Positions 35,165-43,626 of a stretch of 60,691 nt of DNA are shown here, one piece after another. The DNA comes from Phycisphaerales bacterium. Lineage in GTDB: Bacteria > Planctomycetota > Phycisphaerae > Phycisphaerales > UBA1924. Made by a program: the position numbers and the translations under genes. The stretch lies in the NCBI GenBank assembly GCA_022072615.1, contig JAJVHS010000007.1:1-60691 (forward strand), given 5' to 3'. The notes under the pieces are model-generated. The model was not told the DNA's origin, did no database searches, and worked only from the letters and a program-made list of their open reading frames with translations. The stretch's first letter is position 1; the number at the start of each line of letters is the position of its first letter.

Positions 35165-36850
35165 TTACTTGTCGTCGGGGTCGGTGTTCCGGTCCGACCG
35201 GTCGCCGCCTTCGAGCTCCCTCACGAGGTCGGCCGCTTCCTGCTCGTGGTGACGGAGGCCAGGCAGCAGCTCGTTGAGCAGGCGACGGACCCTGTCGTCC
35301 TTCACCTGCGTCTGCGCCGATTCCACCCGGTTGATCAGGTCCCGGTGCGCCTTCTGCATGTGGCGGGCGAACTTCAAATCAAAGTCGCTGCCCTCGAGCG
35401 TGCGGAACTCGTCGATCGGCCGGCGAGGCGGCGCCTCCCGCGGCACCGGTTCGCCTCGCTTCTCACGCCGCAGCATCTGCTCGGTGTCCATCGCCGGGAT
35501 CAGGGTGATGCCAGCGTTGCGGGCCACGGTCTGGACCTTGTCCTCGGCCTTCTTGTGTTCGTCGATCAGCTGGCGGCCGTACTCCTTCACGGCATCGGAC
35601 GAGCCGCGCTGCTCGGCGAGCTGGCCGAACTGGATCTCTTCGCGGTTCTTGACGCTCAGCACCGAGAGGATCCGCTGCTCGGGCGTGGCATTCATCGCCA
35701 TGGCAAGGTTGGGCCGGTTCCTGTCGGCGTCGAGGCCCTCGTTGGCGCGGTGATCGTCCTTCCGGTAGTTGACGTTGTCGTCACTAGGCTGGCCGGGCGT
35801 CTGCGCCGATCGTTCCGCACCCGCGGGCGCGGCTTCGTTGGGCCGGTGATCATCCTGCCGGTAGTTGGGGTCGCCGCGATCGACCCGGTCAGCCCGGCTG
35901 AGTCGGTCAGAGTCGCGGTCGATACGCCTGCCCGACGCGTCGCGGGTTGATGCCACCGAGTCCTCCGAGCGTTCGTTGGCTCGGTGGTCATCCTGGCGGT
36001 AGTTGGTGACGTCATTGGCGGTTCGGCTGCCCGCGTCGGTGCGGCTCATGCGAGAGTCGCGGTCGTTTCGGCTGTCGCGGCTGCGGTCGTTTCGGTTGTT
36101 CGCCGCGACGTTGCTGGGGCCGGTGGTATCGCCCTCGTTGGCTCGGTGGTCGTCCTGCCGGTAGTAGGTGCTGTCGTCGCGCTCGTTGCGCGACGCGGTC
36201 CGGCTCTCGGCGGCGTCGTCGCCGCGGCGGTCGCGCCGGGCGGTTGTCGTCGCGTCATGGCCCGACCCGTCGGTGCGGCGGCCGTCGGGCCCGTAGTAAG
36301 CGATGTCGTTGGGGTCGTGCTCGGCGTAGAAGTCTTCCTCGGTGTAGTTGTCGTTGGGATCGTGTCCCCGCCAGCGGGAGTCCTGGTTCATGTCGTCGGC
36401 CGCGGCATTCTGGTCGCGCCAGCGATCGTCGGTCATCTTCCGGGTGTCCGCGTTCTCGTTGCGCCACTGAGTGTCTCGGTTGTCGTCCCGCCAACGGGTG
36501 TCGGAGTCGGTGTTCCGATCCGGCCGCGTGTTCCGCGTGTTGTCGTTGTCCCGCCATCGCGTGTCGCGATTCCTGTCCCGCGTGGCGGCGTCAGGATCGC
36601 TCGACCGCGTGGTCCGGCCGTCGGGCCCGACCTGGCGCGTGCCGGTGTTGCTCGTCTGCGTCACCGAGTACTGCTGGTTGAGCGGTTCGAAGCTCGGGTC
36701 GAACGACATGGGCGGCATCGGGGTGGCGGCAATCCGGTCGGTGGATCTCGTCATCTGCCGGTCGGTGGTGGACCTGGCCGTCCGATTGGTTTCGCAGCCG
36801 GTCACAAGGCCGGCTGACGAAACGAGGGCGATGATCGTGAGCTTTTTCAT
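35165..36850 (-). CDS. Repeat-rich lipoprotein with DUF4142 domain
   Basis: 561 residues from MKKLTIIALVSSAG, with a lipobox ending in VTGC (Cys 19), so it is a lipid-anchored protein. Residues ~95-165 carry five copies of D-[TS]-[RQ]-W-R-[DNG] (DTRWRD, DTRWRD, DTQWRN, DDRWRD, DSRWRG). Residues 230-371 carry four copies of YRQDDHRANE-like blocks at intervals of 54, 46 and 32 residues, separated by Arg/Asp/Ser spacers. The C-terminal ~150 residues (from TPEQRILSVLSVKNREEI) form a helical DUF4142 domain, which in other proteins is ferritin-like. GGAG is nine bases before the ATG. An ATG 15 bases upstream is an alternative. The repeats look disordered and charged. Confidence 0.85.
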   Translation of the reverse strand: MKKLTIIALVSSAGLVTGCETNRTARSTTDRQMTRSTDRIAATPMPPMSFDPSFEPLNQQYSVTQTSNTGTRQVGPDGRTTRSSDPDAATRDRNRDTRWRDNDNTRNTRPDRNTDSDTRWRDDNRDTQWRNENADTRKMTDDRWRDQNAAADDMNQDSRWRGHDPNDNYTEEDFYAEHDPNDIAYYGPDGRRTDGSGHDATTTARRDRRGDDAAESRTASRNERDDSTYYRQDDHRANEGDTTGPSNVAANNRNDRSRDSRNDRDSRMSRTDAGSRTANDVTNYRQDDHRANERSEDSVASTRDASGRRIDRDSDRLSRADRVDRGDPNYRQDDHRPNEAAPAGAERSAQTPGQPSDDNVNYRKDDHRANEGLDADRNRPNLAMAMNATPEQRILSVLSVKNREEIQFGQLAEQRGSSDAVKEYGRQLIDEHKKAEDKVQTVARNAGITLIPAMDTEQMLRREKRGEPVPREAPPRRPIDEFRTLEGSDFDLKFARHMQKAHRDLINRVESAQTQVKDDRVRRLLNELLPGLRHHEQEAADLVRELEGGDRSDRNTDPDDK

Positions 36851-37012
36851 CGTCAGTTTCTCCATTCCGATCCCTTCCCGCGGATTTCCGGGGCGGCTCG
36901 GGGGACGTTTCGCAAAAACTGAGGTGAACCCGTCATTTCGGAATGAGGACGGCATGAAGGAGCGCCAAAAAGGGAGTGCGGCGGGGTCGCGGGGGCACTC
37001 CCGCGCTCGCTG

Positions 37013-37018
37013 TAAACT
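37013..37018 (+). promoter_or_regulatory. -10-like CTGTAAACT
   Basis: TAAACT within CTGTAAACT; a GGAG ribosome site and ATG follow 20-27 bases later. Confidence 0.4.
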
Positions 37019-37045
37019 GGGACGGCCCGTGCACGGAGACGACTC

Positions 37046-38194
37046 ATGCTGGCGCCCATTGCGGCCGTATTGCTGTTTTTTCAGCCGGTGAACTCGCTGG
37101 ACGACGCGCGCCGCGCGCTGCGGGACGCGCGGCCGGGCGATCGGATCGAGCTCGCGGCGGGCACCTACGAAGGGTCACTCTGGATCGAGAACGTCCGCGG
37201 CCGGGAAGGGGCCCCGATTGTGCTGGCTGGCGCCGATCCAGCCTCGCCGCCGGTGATCCGCGGCGAGACGGAATGTGTGCACCTCTCCGGGTGCGAGTGG
37301 ATCACCGTCGAGGGGCTGGTGCTGGAGGGCGCGCGGGGAAACGGGCTGAACGCCGATGACGCCGGACGGATCGCGCAGCCCGCTCGGGGCGTGACTATCA
37401 GGTCGCTCATCGTCCGTGACATCGGCGACCCCGCCAGGAACGGCAACTGGGACGGCATCAAGCTGTCGGGGCTCGCGGGCTTTGTGGTCGAGAACTGCAC
37501 GGTCGAACGGTGGGGCGGGGGTGGATCGGGCATCGACATGGTCGGATGCGCGGACGGAAAAATCGTGGGCTGCGACGTGCGGCACGAGGCGGGAAAGGGG
37601 GCGAGCGGGATCCAGGCCAAGGGCGGGTCGCGCAACGTTCTCGTCGAGAATTGCCGGTTTGAGCACGCCGGCAGCCGGGCGATCAACATCGGCGGCAGCA
37701 CCGGGCTCGCGTACTTCCGGCCGAAGCCCGAGGGATACGAGGCGCGCGACATCACGATCTCCAACTGCACGATCCTCGGATCGGACGCCTCGATCGCCTT
37801 CGTCGGCGTGGACGGGGCGACCGTGAAACGCTGCACGATCGTGAACCCGCGGCGGTGGGTGCTGAGGATCCTTCAGGAGACACGCGAGCCGGGATTCGTG
37901 GAATGCCGCGGCGGACGGCTGGAACAGAACATCATCGTGTTCGACCAGCCATCGGCCGGCCAGCCGAACATCGGCGACCGGACGAACCCGGGAAGCTTCG
38001 TCTTCGATCGGAACTTGTGGTACTGCTCGTCCGACCCCGCGCAAAGCCGCCCGGCGCTGCCCTCGCAGGAGGCCGGCGGCACGTACGGACTGGACCCGCG
38101 GCTTGCCGACGTTGACGGCGGGGATTTTTCACCGGCGACCGACGGGCCCGGGGCGGGCCTGGGGGCGGTTCTGCCCGCGTCCGCGGTGAAATAG
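37046..38194 (+). CDS. Secreted right-handed beta-helix protein
   Basis: 382 residues. A short hydrophobic N-terminus (MLAPIAAVLLFFQPVNS) acts as signal. SLDDARRALRDARPGDRIEL followed by AAGTYEG is the classic start of chondroitinase-B/alginate-lyase-like parallel helices, and coils repeat through the protein as V-x-N-C-[TR]-[VFI] (VENCTVERW, VENCRFEHA, ISNCTILGS, VKRCTIVNP). No catalytic residues could be assigned. GGAG lies nine bases before the ATG. Likely a polysaccharide lyase or surface binder. Confidence 0.85.
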   Translation: MLAPIAAVLLFFQPVNSLDDARRALRDARPGDRIELAAGTYEGSLWIENVRGREGAPIVLAGADPASPPVIRGETECVHLSGCEWITVEGLVLEGARGNGLNADDAGRIAQPARGVTIRSLIVRDIGDPARNGNWDGIKLSGLAGFVVENCTVERWGGGGSGIDMVGCADGKIVGCDVRHEAGKGASGIQAKGGSRNVLVENCRFEHAGSRAINIGGSTGLAYFRPKPEGYEARDITISNCTILGSDASIAFVGVDGATVKRCTIVNPRRWVLRILQETREPGFVECRGGRLEQNIIVFDQPSAGQPNIGDRTNPGSFVFDRNLWYCSSDPAQSRPALPSQEAGGTYGLDPRLADVDGGDFSPATDGPGAGLGAVLPASAVK

Positions 38195-38276
38195 CCGCTG
38201 CGTGAAATCAGATTCATTGCTGCGACATGGGCGGCCGACGTCGGGTGCACCTTGGAGACAATGAAGGAGCCGCTCG

Positions 38277-38630
38277 ATGGAGCACCTGGTGCGCAACAAC
38301 CCAGAGGAAATCAAGCAGCACGAGGCTGCCACCCAGACCGAGATGACCGAGACGCTCGCGCACAATTCGCCCGAGGGAAGACCGGCCGATCCCAATCTGC
38401 ACGGGCGCGAGCTCCGCTGGCTGATCGCGCTTGTCCCGCTGGCGGTGGTCGTGTTCGCGGTGCTGATCTGGCTGCTCGGGGCTGATCCGAAGGTCGCGAT
38501 CGCCACCGGCGCATTCGGGCTGATCGCGTTCCTGGTGAGCCCGGTCGTGTGGTCGTCGGTGCTCCGGGCACGCGAGCGCGACGAGGTCGACCGCGAGGCA
38601 AGTCACCATCACCCGCCGCCGTCCCGGTAA
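38277..38630 (+). CDS. Small two-helix membrane protein
   Basis: 117 residues. A soluble acidic N-terminus (to about 45), helices at about 47-66 and 71-90, then a charged tail ending HHHPPPSR. AAGGAG precedes the ATG by nine bases. No family recognised. A stable hairpin follows directly. Confidence 0.65.
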   Translation: MEHLVRNNPEEIKQHEAATQTEMTETLAHNSPEGRPADPNLHGRELRWLIALVPLAVVVFAVLIWLLGADPKVAIATGAFGLIAFLVSPVVWSSVLRARERDEVDREASHHHPPPSR

Positions 38631-38637
38631 GTCCATT

Positions 38638-38679
38638 CGTCCACCGGGAGGAGATCCGTAGCCGCACCGCCGGTGGACG
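38638..38679 (+). terminator. 10-bp stem-loop after the two-helix protein
   Basis: CGTCCACCGG / CCGGTGGACG, perfect, with a 22-base loop, starting seven bases after the stop. No T-run. Confidence 0.5.
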
Positions 38680-38999
38680 CTCCATCACCGTTGCCTGACT
38701 GCCGGTCATCGCGGATGGAAGCCCCGGTGCGGGCAGCTTGAACGAGAAGACGATCGACGCCGCCAGGGCCCGGTTCCTGTTTGCTGGCTTTTCAGCGCAA
38801 TGCGATTCGCGGGCCAAGGTATTCGGATGCCGTCCGGGGCGTACCGAAATGAGTACGCACGCCTCCGCGGAGCCCGGAAGGGGGTGAGTTTGTTGCCGCG
38901 CGAGAGTTTTTTCATCGGGCACTCACGGGCGGAATCAGCCCGAGCCTCAGTCCGAGTCGTGCCGGGGCGCCGCGCGCGTCCGGCCGCGGAGAAAACGCC
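38680..38999. other. Intergenic region
   Basis: About 320 bases without a supported gene. Weak frames on both strands overlap here and none has a ribosome site or a family-like pattern. Confidence 0.4.
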
Positions 39000-39209
39000 A
39001 TGAAACTCGCGATTCTTGGTGACGACACCCCCGAGCTGTGCGAATTGAACAACGACCGCGAACGACGGATCCTGCTGACCATGCTCGCCGCGGCAGCGGT
39101 GGCCGTCGGGATCATCTTCTTCTCGTCTGGGTGCGCTGTGCTCGCGGGCGCGGCGGCGGGCGGAGCGACGGGTTACGTCGCCGGTCACGAGGCCGCGGAC
39201 GGGGACTGA
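39000..39209 (+). CDS. Small Gly-zipper protein, possible lipoprotein
   Basis: 69 residues from ATG 39000, or 42 from ATG 39081. The hydrophobic part is followed by FSSGC, a lipobox, and then a glycine-zipper-like AGAAAGGATGYVAGHEA. With the later start it would be a typical short lipoprotein; with the earlier one, a polar 25-residue N-tail precedes the helix. No ribosome site decides. Confidence 0.5.
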   Translation: MKLAILGDDTPELCELNNDRERRILLTMLAAAAVAVGIIFFSSGCAVLAGAAAGGATGYVAGHEAADGD

Positions 39210-39311
39210 TCCCCTTCGAACACCCCCAATGCGACTCTCTCCGTCGGTGTTGCGCCGCAATCATGCCGACGCGAGCGTCGATTTGCGGTAGGCGCTGCGG
39301 GCCGGAGGCTG

Positions 39312-39317
39312 TACACT
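39312..39317 (+). promoter_or_regulatory. -10-like CTGTACACT
   Basis: TACACT within CTGTACACT, about 98 bases before the dockerin-bearing gene. Confidence 0.35.
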
Positions 39318-39414
39318 CCGGCCGCGTGAGCACGCCCGTCTCGCCACGAGCGACCGGTCGCGGAGCTTCCACGACTATTTCTGATCTGTCGGTCAAACCG
39401 CGGAGAGTGCGATC

Positions 39415-41055
39415 ATGCGGAAGGTGTCCCAGCGTCTGGTGGCGGCGGTCTCGGCGGCGGTCGTTGCCGCTGCCGCGGGGTCGGCCCTTGCGCAGCCCGA
39501 TTTATACATCAGCGAGTACAAGTTCAACGACCCTCAGATGAGCGCCGTGCGGATCGACGGGACCAATCCCCGGACGCTCTTCCCGATCGCGCCGGCGAAC
39601 TGGCTGCCGATCGGGCTGACGTACCTGCCCTCGACGGGCCGGCTGGTGTGGCTCGACGCGGCGGGATCGGTCAAGCTGCTGAGCGCAAACACCAACGGCA
39701 GCGCACCGGCGACCATCTTCACCATGGCGGGCTTTGGCCGCGGGGCCTCGGTGGACTCGCTGGGGCGCATCTTCTTCGTCGTTGGAACAACGCTGTACCG
39801 CGTGAATGCCGACGGCACCGGGCTGCTGGCGCTCTTCACCGGGAGCCGCGAGAACACCATGGGCTGCCCGCGGGTCGATGCCACCAACAACCACGTGTAT
39901 GTGGGCACAGACGGCAAGATCTTCCGCATGAACCTGGACGGGTCGCAGCGCAAGGAGATCGTCCGAGGCGGGAGCACGATCCGTGCCGTCGGCCTGGACG
40001 TCGCCAACGGAAACATCTACTGGCTCGACACCGACACCATTACGGACTTCGTCGGCCGTGCCAAGCTCGACGGGACCGGGTTCACCATCCTCATCGACAA
40101 CTCGCCCAACACGACCGGGTCGAGCGGCTACATCGACATGCTCGTCGAGCCCCAGCACAACGCGCTGTTCGTCGCCGATGACTTCCGCAATGATGTCCGG
40201 CGCTACCCGATGACCGGCGGGTCGTTCACGACGGTGTTCTCGAGCGTCGCCGACCGGTCGCCCTCGGGGCTCGTGCTGAGCACCGGCGAGCCGACCCCGC
40301 CTCTCCTGGACTGCAACGGCAACGGAGTATCGGATACTGTCGAGATCGCCAACGGCGCCGCGGACTGCGACAACAACGGGTTCCTGGACGCGTGTCAGGC
40401 CGAACCGTGCAAGCCCCGCGTGCTGCTGTTTGATACCGGCTCGAACGCGGAAGAGTCGCAGGGGCGTGCGGTCGGCGCTCCGAGCAGCTGGCAGGTCTTC
40501 CAGGCGTTCGACGTTCCCGCCGGCGGCTGGCAGATTTCGGAGATCGGCACGGACGGCTTCATGTCGTCGTTCGCCGACCAGTCCGGCCTTCGAATCCGCG
40601 TGTACCGCGATAACGGCACCGGAATTCGACCTGATGAATCGGTCGTGCTCGGCGAGACCGCGCTCTCGCTGCTGTTCACGACCTACGACGTGAACTGGCG
40701 GTACGGCGAGATGGAGATTGACCTGCCGCAGGGCCGGTACTGGGCCCGGATCGAGGCGGTCAAGCCGGGGATCGTCGGAGCGTCGGTGAACCATGGTTTC
40801 ACCGGTCAGCCGTCGCTCTCGCGCGGATCGTCGGGGTCTTTCATCGACGCCTCGGTCTCCGCGGCGTTGCGGGTGGTTGCGAGGAACGTCTGCGACGCGG
40901 ACTTCGACGGGTCGGGCTTTGTCGACACCGACGACTTCGACGCGTTCGTGAGCGCCTTCGAGGCCGGCGACCAGGAGGCGGACTTCGACGGGTCCGGCTT
41001 CGTCGATACCGATGACTTTGACGCGTTCGTCCGGGCCTTCGAAGCCGGCTGCTGA
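39415..41055 (+). CDS. Secreted propeller protein with tandem dockerin-like tail
   Basis: 546 residues. Signal peptide MRKVSQRLVAAVSAAVVAAA to about SALAQ. Residues ~30-295 repeat a blade of LDL-receptor/NHL type (RVNADGTGLLALF, RMNLDGSQRKEIV, IYWLDTDTITD). A Ca-binding stretch DCNGNGVSDTVEIANG and DCDNNGFLDACQ at about 299-327 is a planctomycete EF-hand-like linker. A jelly-roll-like part follows, and residues 495-545 hold two near-identical units of 24 residues, ADFDGSGFVDTDDFDAFV plus AFEAG. They resemble the GC-type dockerin of this group. The tail could anchor the protein to a surface complex; no cohesin is seen in the window. Confidence 0.85.
   Translation: MRKVSQRLVAAVSAAVVAAAAGSALAQPDLYISEYKFNDPQMSAVRIDGTNPRTLFPIAPANWLPIGLTYLPSTGRLVWLDAAGSVKLLSANTNGSAPATIFTMAGFGRGASVDSLGRIFFVVGTTLYRVNADGTGLLALFTGSRENTMGCPRVDATNNHVYVGTDGKIFRMNLDGSQRKEIVRGGSTIRAVGLDVANGNIYWLDTDTITDFVGRAKLDGTGFTILIDNSPNTTGSSGYIDMLVEPQHNALFVADDFRNDVRRYPMTGGSFTTVFSSVADRSPSGLVLSTGEPTPPLLDCNGNGVSDTVEIANGAADCDNNGFLDACQAEPCKPRVLLFDTGSNAEESQGRAVGAPSSWQVFQAFDVPAGGWQISEIGTDGFMSSFADQSGLRIRVYRDNGTGIRPDESVVLGETALSLLFTTYDVNWRYGEMEIDLPQGRYWARIEAVKPGIVGASVNHGFTGQPSLSRGSSGSFIDASVSAALRVVARNVCDADFDGSGFVDTDDFDAFVSAFEAGDQEADFDGSGFVDTDDFDAFVRAFEAGC
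40897..41049 (+). repeat. Two tandem dockerin-like units
   Basis: 81-base period. The two units differ mainly at third codon positions (TTT/TTC, ACC/ACC, GAC/GAT), so protein selection keeps them alike. Confidence 0.8.
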
Positions 41056-41096
41056 GCGGGTTATCCACCCTCCGGAGACGGGGGACGCGGCCGGCC

Positions 41097-41102
41097 TACG
41101 CT
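41097..41102 (+). promoter_or_regulatory. -10-like TACGCT, leaderless CBS gene
   Basis: TACGCT, five bases (CGCGC), then ATG. Confidence 0.55.
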
Positions 41103-41107
41103 CGCGC

Positions 41108-41575
41108 ATGGGTGAAATCGACCACCGAACAATTCGCGTCCGAGATGTGATGTCCCGTTCGCCCGCGTGCGCGACCGCGGCGATGAGCATGCGCGAACTC
41201 GCCCGGCTGCTCGAGGATAAGCGAGTGTCGGGCGCGCCCGTGGTGGACACCGACGGGCGGCTGATCGGCGTGGTCTCCAAGACTGACCTGATCCGGCGGA
41301 CGTCGGAGGGGTCGCTCGAAGTTCCGCCGAACTACCTGTTCGAGGTGCTGCACGGGACGGCGTCGCGGGGGTCGCAGGTGGTGCCCGAGTCGTTGATTGT
41401 GGTCGCGGACATCATGTCGACCGACACGGTGACCGCGCACCAGGACGATCCGATCGGCCCCGTGGCCCGGCTGATGGCCCAGAAGCGGATCCACCGCATC
41501 ATCGTCATTGACCAGGACCGCAAACCGGTGGGTGTAGTGACGTCGCTGGATGCGCTGAAGGTGTTCCCGGTCTGA
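41108..41575 (+). CDS. CBS-domain-pair protein
   Basis: 155 residues. Two CBS domains: VRDVMSRSPACATAAMSM ... GAPVVDTDGRLIGVVSKTDL, and VADIMSTDTVTAHQDDPIG ... RIIVIDQDRKPVGVVTSLD. Such pairs bind adenosine ligands (ATP, AMP, SAM) and switch partner proteins; here it stands alone. The ATG is chosen because TACGCT ends five bases before it; the frame further upstream is in the 3' region of the previous gene. Confidence 0.9.
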   Translation: MGEIDHRTIRVRDVMSRSPACATAAMSMRELARLLEDKRVSGAPVVDTDGRLIGVVSKTDLIRRTSEGSLEVPPNYLFEVLHGTASRGSQVVPESLIVVADIMSTDTVTAHQDDPIGPVARLMAQKRIHRIIVIDQDRKPVGVVTSLDALKVFPV

Positions 41576-41605
41576 GTTTTGCGGGATCGCCGGGTGAGGC
41601 CGGTC

Positions 41606-42166
41606 TCAGGCCCGGCGGGCTCGGGGCAAAAGCCCGATCATCACGCACACCGATCCGCCCAGGCCGAACAGGATGCCGGTGCGGGGAGAGAGCACCAGGC
41701 GCTCGAGCAGCGAATTGCCGCGCTGGCGCGCCGGCAATTGGAGCGCCGGCGGCTCGAGTGACGGAAAGACGGACGCGTCGGCGAGCCCGAGGGACTCCGG
41801 CGGGTGCTCACCGCCGCGGACGGCGGTCGAGCTGGGCACCACTTCCGCCACCGGGAAACGGTCGGCGGGAATCTGGTTCAACTGCGACGCCGCCAGCGAA
41901 AGCGCGAGCATCTCGTCACGGGCGTGAAGTCCCTCGAGGAACTCCTCGTGCCGCGTCAGGCGTTCGATCCGGTGCTTCTCGATGAGCATCGCCCGGTCCC
42001 GCAGGTACCTGGCTTCCGCGAGGTCGTTGGCGGCGGGAATCAGCACCGAGCAGCCGATCAGCGCCAGGCCGGCGATCACGAAGAGCCACCCGGGGTCCAG
42101 GAGAGCCGGACCGGCTGATCGGACGCCGGCGGGGTCGTGATGGGGAGAGGTGGCTGCCACGGGCAT
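41606..42166 (-). CDS. Membrane protein with two helices and coiled middle
   Basis: 186 residues from the ATG of MPVAATSPHH; a GTG 51 bases upstream is the alternative. Helices at about 25-45 and 158-178 enclose a helical, charged middle (LAEARYLRDRAMLIEKHRIE) likely to coil. Convergent with the CBS gene and divergent from the ketosynthase gene. No family recognised. Confidence 0.6.
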   Translation of the reverse strand: MPVAATSPHHDPAGVRSAGPALLDPGWLFVIAGLALIGCSVLIPAANDLAEARYLRDRAMLIEKHRIERLTRHEEFLEGLHARDEMLALSLAASQLNQIPADRFPVAEVVPSSTAVRGGEHPPESLGLADASVFPSLEPPALQLPARQRGNSLLERLVLSPRTGILFGLGGSVCVMIGLLPRARRA

Positions 42167-42239
42167 GCATTGTTGATCGGCCCGGAGCCGCCCGCGGTGT
42201 TGAGAAACCACATTCACGCCGCCGGGCCAGTCGTTTCCC

Positions 42240-42245
42240 TACCAT
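42240..42245 (+). promoter_or_regulatory. -10-like TACCAT, leaderless ketosynthase gene
   Basis: TACCAT, seven bases (CGACCGC), then ATG. Confidence 0.45.
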
Positions 42246-42252
42246 CGACCGC

Positions 42253-43626
42253 ATGCCAGAACGCGCTGTCGTCATTACGGGTCTGGGAGCAATCTCGAGC
42301 CTTGGGCTGGGCGCCCAGGCACTGTGGGACGGCCTCGTCGCCGGGCGGTCGGGGCTCGGCCCGATCACGCGGTTCGACCCATCCGGCTTTGACTGCCGGG
42401 TCGCGGCGGAAGTCCGCGATTTCTCGGCCAAGGACCACGTGCCCAAGAGCTACCGCAAGGCCGTCAAGGTGATGGCCAGGGATATCGAGCTCGCCATCGG
42501 AGCGGCCAAGACCGCGGTCGAGGATGCCCGGATCGTCACCCGCGGGATGGTCAACGAAGGCGTGGCTTCGGCGATGACCTACCCCTCCGAGCGGGTCGGG
42601 TGCCACATCGGCGCCGGGCTGATCGCCGCCGAGACCGATGAGCTGTCCTCGGCGCTGGTCACCGCCCGCCAGGAAGGGTCGGGCGAGTTCAGCCTCCGGG
42701 CCTGGGGGACTTCCACGGCGCCGGACGGGTCGCCCGGCGCGGGGGCGATGAACAACCTGCCGCCGCTGTGGATGCTCAAGTACCTGCCCAACATGCTCGC
42801 CTGCCACGTCACGATCATCCATGGGTGCGAGGGCCCGAGCAACACCATTACGTGCGCGGAAGCCAGCGGGCTCCTGTCGATCGGTGAGAGCCTGCGGGTC
42901 ATCGAGCGCGATGATGCCGACCTGTGCTTCACCGGCGGGGCCGAGAGCAAGGTCAACCTGATGGGCATGCTCCGGATGGCCTTTGCGGGCCGGCTGGCAC
43001 CCACGGGCGACGCCGCGGACGGCGTGCCGCTGATCAAGCCGTTCGACCCGGCCTCCGCGGGCAGTTTCGTCGGCGAGGGCGGCGGGATTATGTTGCTCGA
43101 GGATGCGCAGAAGGCCCGCGCGCGGGGAGCGAAGGTGCTCGCCGAGCTGGTGGGCTTCGGCGCTGCCCACTCGCAGCCGATCGACTGGGCGCACGGGATC
43201 CCGGCCAACCCGCCCGAGATCGATGAAGGCCTCCAGTACGCGATCGAGAACGCGCTGGATGACGCGGGGATCACCGCCGCGCAGATCGATGCGATCGTGC
43301 CGCACGGCGCGGGCGTGCCGTGGATGGATCACGCCGAGCGGGGCGCCCTTCAGAAGGTCTTCGGCTCGCGCCTGGACCAGGTCCCGGTGGTGGCCGTGAC
43401 GCCCAACATCGGGTCGTGCAACGCGGGTATGGGCGGCCTGCTCGCGGTGGTGGCGGGGCTGTGCATCAAGCACCAGCAGTTGCCGGCGCAGATCAACTCG
43501 GGTACGCCCAAGGGCGTGAGGGCCGAGGCCCGGCCGGCACGAGCGGCTCGCCTCGGGCACGTGCTCGCCTGCTCGGGCTCGCTCGGTGGTCAGAACGCGG
43601 CGATCGTGCTCAAGGCACCGTCATGA
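42253..43626 (+). CDS. Ketosynthase-fold protein with degenerate active site
   Basis: 457 residues with the full FabF/KAS II fold: VVITGLGAISSLG at the start, GPSNTITCAEASG, VPHGAGVPWMDH, VTPNIGSCNAGMGG and a C-terminal CSGSLGGQNAAIV. Aligned by eye to FabF (GPSISIATACTSG), the catalytic Cys position is Glu 203, with a Cys two residues earlier at 201. His 351 keeps the first catalytic His, but the second (N-I-G-H) is Ser 388, and the Lys before it is replaced by Thr/Pro. It therefore resembles chain-length-factor or decarboxylating KSQ-type partners rather than a normal condensing enzyme. No acyl carrier protein or second ketosynthase is nearby. Its ATGA overlaps the next gene. Confidence 0.82.
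   Translation: MPERAVVITGLGAISSLGLGAQALWDGLVAGRSGLGPITRFDPSGFDCRVAAEVRDFSAKDHVPKSYRKAVKVMARDIELAIGAAKTAVEDARIVTRGMVNEGVASAMTYPSERVGCHIGAGLIAAETDELSSALVTARQEGSGEFSLRAWGTSTAPDGSPGAGAMNNLPPLWMLKYLPNMLACHVTIIHGCEGPSNTITCAEASGLLSIGESLRVIERDDADLCFTGGAESKVNLMGMLRMAFAGRLAPTGDAADGVPLIKPFDPASAGSFVGEGGGIMLLEDAQKARARGAKVLAELVGFGAAHSQPIDWAHGIPANPPEIDEGLQYAIENALDDAGITAAQIDAIVPHGAGVPWMDHAERGALQKVFGSRLDQVPVVAVTPNIGSCNAGMGGLLAVVAGLCIKHQQLPAQINSGTPKGVRAEARPARAARLGHVLACSGSLGGQNAAIVLKAPS

Noticed and set aside
38800..39003. 67-residue plus-strand frame before the Gly-zipper gene
   Set aside because: No ribosome site and no pattern, and it ends at the start of the next gene.
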